Source of the DNA: Alphaproteobacteria bacterium | GTDB lineage: Bacteria; Pseudomonadota; Alphaproteobacteria; Micropepsales; Micropepsaceae | Length of the DNA: 14,771 nt | Assembly (NCBI GenBank): GCA_947373775.1 | Contig: CANBZE010000017.1 | Coordinates: 1-14,771 of the forward strand | Direction of reading: 5' to 3' | Shown: one piece after another, positions 7,878 through 14,771 of the stretch | Layout of the letters: each line of letters begins with the position of its first letter | Position numbering within the stretch: the first letter of the stretch is position 1 | Position numbers and translations under genes: made by a program | Notes under the pieces: generated by a model | The model's database searches: none | Told to the model about the DNA's origin: nothing | The model's input: the letters and a program-made list of their open reading frames with translations, nothing else

Positions 7878-8414
7878 CTACTTTGCTGTGGGGACCGGCG
7901 AGAGCGGTTCGGAATCCGTCAGGTACAGCTGCAAGGTGAGGCTGACACGGCCATGCAGAAGGTGTCCGGCGTAGACCGCGCCGTTTCTGAGGAGCGCCAC
8001 GACACAGTGGACATGCACCACGGGCTTGCCGTCCTTGTCGCGGGTGATGCTGCCGGCGAAAGAGGCGATTTCCATCTCCTCCTCGATTTTCACCGTCTTG
8101 AAGGCTTTCTTGGGACGGTCGGACCAGCCGATTACCGCGGAATCCATGGCGCCGACGGCGGTGAAATGGGCGTCGGTCAGATGATTTTTCGCCGCAAATT
8201 CCGCAAGTCCGACCTTGATGTCGTCGCCCTTGGAAAATACCAGGTGGAAGAGGCGAGTCTTGGGATTGAGCTCGGTGGCCGTTACCCCCGGCGCCGTTCC
8301 CACCGGCATCTGCCCTTCGGTGGCGTATTCCAGCGGGAGGTCCTGGTTCTGGGCGCGCGCGCCGCTGCCCAGGGCAATGGCAAGGATCGAAGCAAGCATC
8401 AGTGACCGCATCAT
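7878..8414 (-). CDS. Exported PPC/DUF296-domain protein
   Basis: The start is ATG at 8414 (a second ATG follows directly), with aaaggag six nt upstream, giving 178 residues; the open frame reaches further upstream but that part is a shadow of the DUF779 gene. Residues 1-22 are a Sec signal peptide ('MMRSLMLASILAIALGSGARAQ'). Residues about 50-168 form a PPC (plant and prokaryote conserved, DUF296) domain: 'FHLVFSKGDDI', 'AHFTAVGAMDSAVIGW', 'EEMEIASFAGSI', 'VVHVHCVVA' and 'VYAGHLLHGRV'. The HxH at 134-136 and the His pair at 151 and 154 are the probable metal-binding residues. Most proteins of this family are cytoplasmic and, in plants, carry AT-hooks; none is present here, so a DNA-binding role is unlikely. 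It is the last gene of the minus-strand cluster, 19 bp after the DUF779 gene. Its function is unknown; binding a small molecule or metal is a guess. Confidence 0.85.
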   Translation of the reverse strand: MMRSLMLASILAIALGSGARAQNQDLPLEYATEGQMPVGTAPGVTATELNPKTRLFHLVFSKGDDIKVGLAEFAAKNHLTDAHFTAVGAMDSAVIGWSDRPKKAFKTVKIEEEMEIASFAGSITRDKDGKPVVHVHCVVALLRNGAVYAGHLLHGRVSLTLQLYLTDSEPLSPVPTAK

Positions 8415-8433
8415 GAATGGCTCCTTTTCAATG

Positions 8434-8814
8434 TCATCGGGCCGCGATTGCGGACAGGGTACAGGTTTCCTCGCCTGAAAAAGTCCGTGAGCGGGTGAGG
8501 AAGCGCCGCTCGGTGCCATTGTCCAGCGAAAACATGCCGCCACGCCCGGGCACCACATCGATGATGAGCTGGGTGTGGCGCCAGGCTTCGAACTGGGAAG
8601 CGCTGATATAGACCGGCGCGCCGCCGATCTCGCCCAGCAGAACGTCGCGGTCGCCCACAATGAACTCGGCCTGCGGATAGCACATCGGCGAGGATCCATC
8701 GCAGCAACCGCCGGACTGATGAAACAGCACCGGACCATAGCGCTCGCGCAATTGCGCAATCAGCGCCAGCGCGGCAGGCGTCGCCGTGACCCGATCAGGA
8801 ATTGTCTTGGTCAT
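8434..8814 (-). CDS. DUF779 family protein, partner of aldehyde dehydrogenase
   Basis: This 126-residue cytoplasmic protein lies 29 bp downstream of the aldehyde dehydrogenase gene on the same strand. The family signature is clear: 'GPVLFHQSGGCCDGSSPMCY' with cysteines 37, 38 and 45, then 'DVLLGEI' and 'VYISASQFEAWRHTQLIIDVVPGRGGMFSLD', ending in 'RFLTRSRTFS'. DUF779 proteins are commonly encoded beside AldB/ExaC-type aldehyde dehydrogenases, which matches this arrangement. Their role is not settled; the conserved cysteines suggest metal binding or a redox or accessory function for the enzyme. Length is usual for the family. The ribosome binding site is weak (ggaacggg), so translation may depend on coupling to the gene upstream. 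Confidence 0.9.
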   Translation of the reverse strand: MTKTIPDRVTATPAALALIAQLRERYGPVLFHQSGGCCDGSSPMCYPQAEFIVGDRDVLLGEIGGAPVYISASQFEAWRHTQLIIDVVPGRGGMFSLDNGTERRFLTRSRTFSGEETCTLSAIAAR

Positions 8815-8843
8815 GCCCGTTCCGTTGCAGCGATGCCCCGGGT

Positions 8844-10364
8844 CTAGAAGAAGCCCAGCTTTTTGGGTGAATAGTTCACCAGAAGATTCTTGGTCTGCTG
8901 ATAATGGTCGAGCATCATGCTGTGGTTTTCACGGCCGATGCCCGATTGCTTGTAACCGCCGAACGCCGCATGCGCCGGATAGGCGTGGTAGCAATTGGTC
9001 CACACCCGGCCGGCCTGGATCGCGCGGCCGAAGCGGTAGGCACGGTTGGCGTCGCGCGTCCACACGCCGGCGCCCAGGCCGTAGAGCGTGTCGTTGGCGA
9101 TGGCCAGCGCTTCCTCGTCGGTCTTGAAGGAAGTGACGGAAACAACCGGCCCGAAAATCTCCTCCTGGAAAATGCGCATCTTGTTGTTGCCCTTGAACAC
9201 GGTCGGATTCACATAATAACCGCCGGCCAGATCGCCTGGCAGTTCGTTGCGGCTGCCGCCGATCAGCACCTCGGCACCTTCCTGGCGGCCGATGTCGAAA
9301 TAGCTCAGGATCTTTTCCAGCTGTTCGGAAGATGCCTGCGCGCCGATCATGGTCGCCGGGTTCAACGGATCACCTTGCACGATGGCTTTCACCCGCTTCA
9401 GGGCACGTTCCATAAAGCGGTCATAAATGCTTTCATGGATCAGCGCGCGGCTGGGACAGGTGCACACCTCGCCCTGGTTGAGTGCGAACATGACAAAGCC
9501 CTCGATCGCCTTGTCGAAGAAATCGTCGTCCTCGGCGGCGACGTCCTTGAAGAAGATGTTGGGAGATTTTCCGCCCAGTTCCAGGGTCACGGGGATGAGG
9601 TTCTGGCTGGCATACTGCATGATCAGCCGGCCGGTGGTGGTCTCGCCGGTGAAGGCGATCTTGGCGATGCGGTTGCTGGACGCCAGCGGCTTGCCCGCTT
9701 CCAGGCCGAAGCCGTTGACGATATTGAGAACGCCGGGCGGCAGCAGGTCGCCAATCAATTCCATCAGCACCAGGATCGAGGCGGGGGTCTGTTCCGCCGG
9801 CTTGAGCACGACGCAGTTGCCCGCGGCCAGCGCCGGCGCAAGTTTCCACGTCGCCATGAGAATGGGGAAGTTCCACGGGATGATCTGGCCGACAACACCC
9901 AGCGGTTCGTGAAAATGATAGGCAACAGTGTCGTGGTCGATTTCGGAAATGCCGCCCTCCTGGGCCCGGATCGCACCGGCGAAATAGCGGAAATGATCGA
10001 TCGCCAGCGGCATGTCGGCGGCCGTGGTTTCGCGGATCGGCTTGCCATTGTCCCAGGTTTCGGCCTCGGCCAGCAGCGGCAGGTTGTCTTCCATCACCTG
10101 CGCGATCTTGTTGAGAATGACGGCGCGTTCCGCCGGGCTGGTGCGGCCCCAGGCGTCCTTGGCGGCATGGGCCGCGTCCAGCGCCGCTTCAATATCCCTG
10201 GCGTCCGAACGGGCGATCTCGCACAGGGGCAGGCCGTTGACCGGCGAGGTGTTCTCAAAGTATTTGCCGCCCAGCGGCTCGGCCCAGCGGCCATTGATGA
10301 AGTTGCCGTAGCGGGGCTTGAACATCTTGGCGGCCGTACGCGCTGTCTTTTGCTGAATGTTCAT
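8844..10364 (-). CDS. NAD-dependent aldehyde dehydrogenase (ExaC/AldB/AcoD type)
   Basis: This 506-residue cytoplasmic enzyme oxidises an aldehyde, probably acetaldehyde or another short one, to the acid with NAD(P)+. ATG 10364 follows a gggaga site. Family landmarks are complete: 'PWNFP' (163-167), 'LKPAEQTP' for cofactor binding (188-195), 'FTGETTTG' (238-245), catalytic Glu262 in 'LELGGKSPN', nucleophile Cys301 in '[11 protein letters not shown]', '[10 protein letters not shown]', and the C-terminal '[14 protein letters not shown]'. The 'GEVCTCPSR' form and the full length place it with the ExaC/AldB group, as does the DUF779 gene that follows. It has no signal peptide, unlike the genes upstream. 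A sigma70-like promoter lies just before it, so it may be expressed apart from the aldolase and TPP enzyme. The natural substrate could be an aldehyde released by the aldolase encoded upstream. Confidence 0.94.
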   Translation of the reverse strand: MNIQQKTARTAAKMFKPRYGNFINGRWAEPLGGKYFENTSPVNGLPLCEIARSDARDIEAALDAAHAAKDAWGRTSPAERAVILNKIAQVMEDNLPLLAEAETWDNGKPIRETTAADMPLAIDHFRYFAGAIRAQEGGISEIDHDTVAYHFHEPLGVVGQIIPWNFPILMATWKLAPALAAGNCVVLKPAEQTPASILVLMELIGDLLPPGVLNIVNGFGLEAGKPLASSNRIAKIAFTGETTTGRLIMQYASQNLIPVTLELGGKSPNIFFKDVAAEDDDFFDKAIEGFVMFALNQGEVCTCPSRALIHESIYDRFMERALKRVKAIVQGDPLNPATMIGAQASSEQLEKILSYFDIGRQEGAEVLIGGSRNELPGDLAGGYYVNPTVFKGNNKMRIFQEEIFGPVVSVTSFKTDEEALAIANDTLYGLGAGVWTRDANRAYRFGRAIQAGRVWTNCYHAYPAHAAFGGYKQSGIGRENHSMMLDHYQQTKNLLVNYSPKKLGFF

Positions 10365-10411
10365 CCTGGTGTCTCCCTGGTCATCGCGCTTTTTCAGCGT
10401 CTGCTCGCTTG

Positions 10412-10440
10412 ACTATAGCCGACCCGCCCGGCGCTGTCAT
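10412..10440 (-). promoter_or_regulatory. Sigma70-like promoter for the aldehyde dehydrogenase
   Basis: Read on the minus strand, ATGACA (10440-10435) and TATAGT (10417-10412) are separated by exactly 17 nt. Each matches the consensus boxes TTGACA and TATAAT at five of six positions. It lies about 50 bp upstream of the aldehyde dehydrogenase start, in the 84-bp gap after the aldolase gene. Good placement and spacing support it; alphaproteobacterial promoters vary, so it remains a prediction. Confidence 0.5.
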
Positions 10441-10448
10441 GGCGGCCG

Positions 10449-11492
10449 TCACACCGGCATCTTTCGCTTGGTATATTCGCGGGCCATGATCGCCGCCTCT
10501 TCCGTGCCGACCAGATACATCGCGCCGTCCTTGATCTGGTCGATGACATAATTGAAGCTGCCGGGCACGACGGTTCCATAATTGAGAAAGCGGATATTCC
10601 TCGCCTTGCAGAGATCCAGGATCATTTTGCGCACCGCGACCAGCTTGGGAAATTTCGCATCATCGAAGCGCTTGCCGTCCAAGGACAGGCCGTCGAAGCC
10701 GTTCAGCCAGTAATTGTTGTCCGTCGGGCCCCATTCCGCGAAGGCAATGCCCGGAACATCCAGTATCCGGCCGGCTATGGCATCGCCGTAAGGGTCTTCG
10801 ATCTTGAGGCCGAAGATGATCTCGCCGGCGCGATTGAGCGGCCAAAGATCGGCGATGCGCACATATTGCGCACTGTTCATGCCCCAAATGCCGGCTGCAT
10901 AATTCGCGCTGGCGCCGCGCAAGCCTTCGCGCTTCAGTTTCGGCACGCCGGGGTAGGCGAAGGGATAACGGCAAGCCATATGGGCCGCCACTTCGACCGC
11001 CTTGGGATCGCGGGTATGGCACAATTGAATGCCCGAGACGCCGGCATCGAGGATCTGTCCCAGCACCCAGCTGTTGGCCAGCATGTAACTTTCGTTGAGG
11101 CCGAGCACCGGGCAGGTGACGAACACCGTCGGAAAGCGATGACCGCTTCTGGTTCCGCCGCCATCTGCCAGGCCGCGCATGAATTCGCGCAACTCTCTGA
11201 GATCGTAGAGAGTGTGCTCCATGTCGTAGTTGATCGAGTCCGCCCAGGTCTTGCACATCTTCTTGCCCAGTTCGTAGGAATCCACGCCCGGCGCGGGATA
11301 GGCGGTGGTGTAAAAAGCGGGCTGGCCGTCCTCCCACAGCTCTACCACCTTGTTGAAGCGGCGCGGCTTGTAGTTCAAATCGACCGAGGATGGCTGCACA
11401 CCACTGTTGCCCGGCGCGTTTTGTTGCGCGCGTGCGTGTTTTGCCCCCAGGCTCAAACCCAGGCCGCCGACAAGAAAGTCTCGTTTTCTCAT
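10449..11492 (-). CDS. Exported HpcH/HpaI-family aldolase-like protein
   Basis: This 347-residue protein has the fold signatures of the HpcH/HpaI aldolase family, metal-dependent enzymes that cleave 4-hydroxy-2-oxoacids to pyruvate and an aldehyde. 'SINYDMEHTLYDL' (87-98) corresponds to the HpaI 'D-x-EHAP' segment, with His93 as the catalytic His. 'DAGVSGIQLCHTRDPKAVEVAAHMACRYP' and 'GLRGAS' match the usual middle motifs. Glu232 ('LKIEDP') and Asp258 ('EWGPTDNN') are spaced 26 residues apart, as the metal ligands Glu149 and Asp175 are in HpaI as I recall. Unusually, the N-terminus 'MRKRDFLVGGLGLSLGAKHARAQQ' looks like an export signal of Tat type with KR in place of RR, cleaved near 'ARAQ'. 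The protein is also longer than the typical 250-300 residues. It lies 58 bp after the cytochrome gene. Substrate unknown. Confidence 0.85.
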   Translation of the reverse strand: MRKRDFLVGGLGLSLGAKHARAQQNAPGNSGVQPSSVDLNYKPRRFNKVVELWEDGQPAFYTTAYPAPGVDSYELGKKMCKTWADSINYDMEHTLYDLRELREFMRGLADGGGTRSGHRFPTVFVTCPVLGLNESYMLANSWVLGQILDAGVSGIQLCHTRDPKAVEVAAHMACRYPFAYPGVPKLKREGLRGASANYAAGIWGMNSAQYVRIADLWPLNRAGEIIFGLKIEDPYGDAIAGRILDVPGIAFAEWGPTDNNYWLNGFDGLSLDGKRFDDAKFPKLVAVRKMILDLCKARNIRFLNYGTVVPGSFNYVIDQIKDGAMYLVGTEEAAIMAREYTKRKMPV

Positions 11493-11550
11493 GGTCGTTT
11501 TCCCGCCGGTTATTGTTTTCTCAGCTTTAGAAACGCGACGTGTTTTTCGT

Positions 11551-11922
11551 TCAGTCGTTGAGCATCGGTATGTCCTTCACAGGCCGCCGGCCGGGCAGCG
11601 CCTGCAGGAAGGCAAAGATATCGGCCAGGTCCTTGTCCGGCAGCAGCGCCACCGGATAAGGCGGCATGTCGTTCACCGGCGTGCGGACGTGTCTTTGGAA
11701 CGCCGCAAAGGGCAGCCTGGTTTGCGCGAGGACCGGGGCGGGTCCGGTCATCAAGCCGCCCTGGCCCACACGACCATGACACTGCCAACAGCCGTCCGCG
11801 AGATATACTTTGCGGCCATTGGCGGTATCGCCCTTCGGGGCAGCCTGCGCCCAGGCCGGTGACGCAGCGGCCAGAATGGCCAACGTCATCGCCACCGCGC
11901 TGTACTGAAACAATCTGTTCAT
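11551..11922 (-). CDS. Small periplasmic cytochrome c (single haem)
   Basis: This 123-residue exported cytochrome carries electrons in the periplasm. I chose ATG 11922 over the in-frame ATG at 11955, because aggag lies at the right distance from 11922 and the signal peptide 'MNRLFQYSAVAMTLAILAAASPAWAQ' then begins cleanly. The haem site is CWQCH (45-49), preceded by 'NGRKVYLADG' and followed by 'GRVGQGGLMTGPAP'. Met86 in 'VNDMPPYP' is the likely axial ligand, and the C-terminal helix 'DKDLADIFAFLQALP' is typical of class I cytochromes. It starts 10 bp after the stop of the TPP enzyme gene, so the two are almost surely co-translated, and it may be that enzyme's electron acceptor. Confidence 0.9.
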   Translation of the reverse strand: MNRLFQYSAVAMTLAILAAASPAWAQAAPKGDTANGRKVYLADGCWQCHGRVGQGGLMTGPAPVLAQTRLPFAAFQRHVRTPVNDMPPYPVALLPDKDLADIFAFLQALPGRRPVKDIPMLND

Positions 11923-11932
11923 CGCGTATCTC

Positions 11933-13858
11933 CTAGCGCGGCTCGACAATGGCATCGACGAGCGCCGGCCCGCCTTTTCTCACCACGGCCAGCGCACGTT
12001 TCAGCGCCGGCCCAAGGTCCTTGGGATTGGTGACCGGGCCTTCGGAATAGACGCCCATGCTTTTCGCCAGCATGGCGAAATCGATATTCGGGTCGGTGAT
12101 GGTGGTGCCGATATGGGCGTTCTCCACCCCGCGGCCGTGGCGATTGGACATCGCCTGCACATACATCAGCTCCTGGTGCCAGGCGCGGTTGTTGTGCATG
12201 ACATAGAGGAGCGGTATCCGGTGATGCGCCGCGGTCCACAAGGTGCCGGGGACCATCATCAGGTCGCCGTCGCCCTGGATGGCGACCGAGAGGCGGCCGT
12301 ATTTCCGGTTGGCGAGCGCCGCGCCCAGCGCGGCCGGCGCGTTATAGCCGACCCCCGCACCGCCCGAACTGCCGATCCAGCGGTAATGCTTGTCGAAATT
12401 CCACAACCGGCGTGGCCAGGTGACGCGAATGCCGTTGCCCACCATCGACCAGTCGTCATCCTTGATCTGGTCATAGAGCTCGGCGCAGAGCCGTCCCAGC
12501 GTGATCGGACTGGTGTCCCAGCCGATGGTGGCATCGGCCTTCCAGCCTTCCATCATGGTGTTGTGAATGCCCGCCAGCCGCTTGCCGCGCGCTTCGAAGG
12601 CCGATTTGCGGTCTGGGGTGATCAGACCCTTCACCTGTTCGATTAAGGAGGGCAGGCTTGTCTCGGCATCGGCGGCGATGGCGAGATCGACCTCCTGGTA
12701 GCGCATGAATTCCTGGTAGTTGGCTTTGATGGCAAGATCGCGCACGCCGATGCTGATGGTGCGGACGCCGGATTTTGTGATGGCGCGCGCGCGGCGGACG
12801 ATGCGGTCGCCGAACGCATGCATCGTGCCCCAGAAGTCGCCCAGCTCCAGGCCCAGAATAAGGTCGGCCTGGGCCACTACCGCGCCGCCGCGGCCGGTGT
12901 GGCACAGGGGATGACGGTTGGGGAAATTCGAGCGGTTGCCGGTATCCACCACGGCGCATTGCAGCAGTTCGGCCAGTTCGATCAGCCGCGCCATCCCCGC
13001 CGGCGTCCGCGCCATGCGGTCGGCAATGATCACCGGATTTTCCGCCTTCACCAGTTGCAGGGCGGTTTCAGCGATTGCCGCGCTGTCGCCTTGCGGGAAG
13101 GTCACGCGCGAAAGTTTGGGAATGGTCAGCGCGGCGCGGTTTGGAATCGGATTTTCCTGCAGCTCGCTGTCCACCGAGAGCAGGACCGGCGCCATGGGCG
13201 GGGTCATCGCCACCTTGTAGGCGCGAATTGCCGACTCGGCGAAATGCTGCAGCGAGGCCGGCTGATCGTCCCATTTGACGAAATCGCGCACGATGACCGC
13301 CGGATCGATGGCCGAGTGCGGCGATTCAAAGGAAAGCCCCCGGATGGTGACATCCACGGTGTTGCCGGCAATCATGTAGACCGGAACCTGGTCGCAATAG
13401 GCGTTGTAAAGCGCCATGGAAGCATGCTGGAGCCCGACGGTGCTCTGTACCAGGACGGGCAGGGGCCTGCCTTCGATCTTGGCATAGCCATGCGCCATGG
13501 CGACGGCGATTTCCTCATGCATGCAGCTCAGCATCTCCGGCTTCTTGTTCATGCCGCCATTGATGATCGCTTCATGCAGGCCGCGGAATGTCGAGGCCGG
13601 CATCTCCGGGATGTAATCGAAATCCAAAGTCTTGAGCACCTCGAGCATGAAGTCGGCGCCGCTGGAGGATTGCTGGCTCGGATCGGACGGCGGCGGCATG
13701 GTCTCGGCGGCCATGTCGGGCAGCGGCGTGGCGCGCGCCGCGGCGGGGGCGGATTGGGCGGCGGCCGGCGCCGGAGCGCCCAGTGCGGCGCCGGCGACCG
13801 AGGCGCCCTTCAGGAAGTTGCGGCGGCCGATGGCACCTGCCGGGTTGCGCTTGGACAT
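11933..13858 (-). CDS. Tat-exported thiamine pyrophosphate-dependent enzyme (acetolactate synthase-like)
   Basis: I chose ATG 13858, which has aaggggggaagg just upstream; the frame stays open to 13975 but that extension looks non-coding. The product has 641 residues. The N-terminus 'IGRRNFLKGASVAGAALG' is an excellent Tat signal, with cleavage near 'PAAAQ'. The three-domain layout of TPP-dependent 2-oxoacid enzymes follows. The N-terminal domain has 'MHEEIAVAMAHGYAK' with the cofactor-activating Glu115, then 'QSTVGLQHASMALYNAYCDQVPVYMIAGN'. The central domain is at about 255-400 ('NPVIIADRMAR', 'ADLILGLELGDFWG'). The C-terminal TPP-binding domain has 'GVGYNAPAALGAALA' and the GDG...NN motif (GDGDLMM at 529, HNN at 555-557). 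The family includes acetolactate synthase, benzoylformate and oxalyl-CoA decarboxylases and pyruvate oxidase; which reaction applies is open. Export by Tat, which carries folded cofactor-loaded proteins, is rare for this family. A cytochrome gene follows 10 bp downstream. Confidence 0.88.
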   Translation of the reverse strand: MSKRNPAGAIGRRNFLKGASVAGAALGAPAPAAAQSAPAAARATPLPDMAAETMPPPSDPSQQSSSGADFMLEVLKTLDFDYIPEMPASTFRGLHEAIINGGMNKKPEMLSCMHEEIAVAMAHGYAKIEGRPLPVLVQSTVGLQHASMALYNAYCDQVPVYMIAGNTVDVTIRGLSFESPHSAIDPAVIVRDFVKWDDQPASLQHFAESAIRAYKVAMTPPMAPVLLSVDSELQENPIPNRAALTIPKLSRVTFPQGDSAAIAETALQLVKAENPVIIADRMARTPAGMARLIELAELLQCAVVDTGNRSNFPNRHPLCHTGRGGAVVAQADLILGLELGDFWGTMHAFGDRIVRRARAITKSGVRTISIGVRDLAIKANYQEFMRYQEVDLAIAADAETSLPSLIEQVKGLITPDRKSAFEARGKRLAGIHNTMMEGWKADATIGWDTSPITLGRLCAELYDQIKDDDWSMVGNGIRVTWPRRLWNFDKHYRWIGSSGGAGVGYNAPAALGAALANRKYGRLSVAIQGDGDLMMVPGTLWTAAHHRIPLLYVMHNNRAWHQELMYVQAMSNRHGRGVENAHIGTTITDPNIDFAMLAKSMGVYSEGPVTNPKDLGPALKRALAVVRKGGPALVDAIVEPR

Positions 13859-14073
13859 CACCTTCCCCCCTTCGGCCCTTGGGGCCTTGTCTTTTCGGTG
13901 ATTGAGACAGACCGGCACCCTGCTGGCAAGAAGCGGCAAGGCCGCTGGGCGGTCACGTGCTTCCCGAAACCACAATAAGACGATGACCTTCTGGAGCCAT
14001 TCTAAGCTACCACCGACGGCGCCTAGCGCGACTCCCGCGAATGTGGCTCAATTGCGCGAACGGGGGAGACATC
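13859..14073. promoter_or_regulatory. Divergent promoter region between TPP-enzyme and amidohydrolase genes
   Basis: This 215-bp gap must hold promoters for both diverging genes. Two hairpin-forming palindromes stand out. agcggc/gccgct (13932-13937 and 13941-13946) has a 3-nt loop, and ggccc/gggcc lies near the TPP-enzyme start with loop ttg. A palindromic cacgtg lies just right of the first. I could not assign -35/-10 boxes with confidence on either strand. Confidence 0.4.
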
Positions 14074-14771
14074 ATGAGCATTGCAATCCGTACCGGCAGC
14101 AAACCGCTGACCGCCCTTCTGCTTTGTGCATCCCTTTGCGCCCCGCTTCCCGCCCTGGCAGCGGCGCCGCCGGAGATGAAGCAGGAGGCGGCGGCCAATA
14201 TCGACGCCCATGCCAAGCTGGTGCAGGTGATGGTGGATACCGTGTTCGCCTTTGGCGAGCCGGGCTTCCAGGAATTCAGGACGGGCGAGTATCTCACCGG
14301 GATCCTGGCCAAAAACGGCTTCAAGATCACCAAAGGCGTTGCGGGCATGCCGACCGCCTGGACCGCGACCTGGGGCGAGGGCGGCCCCTTGATCGCGCTG
14401 GGCAGCGACGAGGACGATTTGCGCGGGGTCTCGCAGATCCCCGGCGATCCCAAGGTCGAGCCTATCGTGCCCGGCGGGCCCGGCCATGGCGAAGGCCATA
14501 ATTCCGGCATGCCGCTGCAGGTCGCCGCCGCCATCGCCATCAAGACGGTGATGGAAAAGCACCATATCAAGGGCCGGTTGATGCTGTGGCCGGGGATCGC
14601 CGAAGAACTGCTGGGCTCCAAGGCCTTTTATGTCCGCGACGGCCTGTTCAAGGGCGTCGATGCCTGCATCTTCGCCCATGTGGACAGCGAGTTCGCCACC
14701 TTTTATGGCCCCAACAGCAACGGCATGGTGTCCATCGAATACACTTTCCACGGCAAGACCGCGCATGCCGC
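14074..14771 (+). CDS. Exported M20-family amidohydrolase/peptidase, N-terminal part
   Basis: The gene runs off the right end; 232 codons are visible. ATG 14074 follows cgggggaga. A Sec signal peptide is clear ('LTALLLCASLCAPLPALAAAP', about residues 12-32). The rest matches the M20 metallopeptidase family, subgroup of amidohydrolases such as AbgB (aminobenzoyl-glutamate utilisation): 'VFAFGEPGFQEFRTGEYLTGILAKNGF', 'PLIALGSDEDDL', the metal-site motif 'GHGEGHN' (138-143) with His138 and His142, 'LWPGIAEELLGSKAFYVRDGLF' with the catalytic Glu pair 177-178, and 'DACIFAHVDS'. The visible end 'FHGKTAHAA' is the start of the lid domain. In most relatives the metal-site motif reads GHGCGHN, so Glu140 replaces Cys. 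The enzyme probably hydrolyses an amide-linked amino-acid compound in the periplasm. It diverges from the TPP-enzyme cluster. Confidence 0.88.
   Translation, partial: MSIAIRTGSKPLTALLLCASLCAPLPALAAAPPEMKQEAAANIDAHAKLVQVMVDTVFAFGEPGFQEFRTGEYLTGILAKNGFKITKGVAGMPTAWTATWGEGGPLIALGSDEDDLRGVSQIPGDPKVEPIVPGGPGHGEGHNSGMPLQVAAAIAIKTVMEKHHIKGRLMLWPGIAEELLGSKAFYVRDGLFKGVDACIFAHVDSEFATFYGPNSNGMVSIEYTFHGKTAHA

Noticed and set aside
8904..10412. Plus-strand open frame of about 500 codons
   Set aside because: It is antisense to the aldehyde dehydrogenase, whose catalytic motifs are complete. The translation shows no known domain.
13859..13975. N-terminal extension of the TPP enzyme to the ATG at 13975
   Set aside because: The extension puts 39 extra residues before a perfect Tat signal, and a strong ribosome binding site sits directly before ATG 13858.
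12818..13978. Plus-strand open frame of about 390 codons
   Set aside because: It is antisense to the TPP enzyme and His/Arg/Gly-rich without motifs.

Overview
The window looks like chromosomal DNA of a GC-rich alphaproteobacterium, possibly from Rhizobiales or a neighbouring order. The grounds are high GC at third codon positions, many twin-arginine (Tat) signals, a SoxC/SoxD pair, and an intergenic repeat whose chance translations (LGQKR, FDPKRTF) I recall from Bradyrhizobium-type genomes. That taxonomic reading is an inference. No rRNA, tRNA, CRISPR array, transposase or phage gene is visible.

Layout. (1) Bases 1-5163, plus strand: the 3' part of a DUF1592/DUF1588/DUF1585 protein with a CxxCH motif, a DUF1552 protein, an unrecognised secreted 481-residue protein, and a secreted protein with a Cys-rich GLG1-type segment followed by an NHL-type beta-propeller. 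The first three are tightly spaced and probably form one operon; the fourth follows after 92 bp. All appear to be exported or envelope proteins. (2) Bases 5164-5949: mostly non-coding, with one doubtful small membrane-protein frame and a dispersed hairpin-forming repeat. (3) Bases 5950-7804, plus strand: soxC, a Tat-exported molybdenum sulfite/sulfane dehydrogenase, overlapping a short SoxD-like cytochrome c. No other sox genes are present here. (4) Bases 7878-13858, minus strand, read from right to left: a Tat-exported thiamine-pyrophosphate (TPP) enzyme, a cytochrome c, an exported HpcH/HpaI-type aldolase, an NAD-dependent aldehyde dehydrogenase, a DUF779 protein and an exported PPC/DUF296-domain protein. 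(5) Base 14074 to the end, plus strand: the 5' part of an exported M20-type amidohydrolase, divergent from the TPP enzyme.

The most interesting part is region 4. TPP-dependent 2-oxoacid enzymes and HpaI aldolases are normally cytoplasmic, yet both carry export signals here and flank a periplasmic cytochrome c. One inference is an envelope pathway in which the aldolase releases pyruvate and an aldehyde, the TPP enzyme acts on a 2-oxoacid, electrons pass to the cytochrome, and the cytoplasmic aldehyde dehydrogenase (with DUF779) clears the aldehyde. A good sigma70-like promoter before the aldehyde dehydrogenase suggests that the last three genes can also be transcribed separately. Substrates cannot be told from the sequence.
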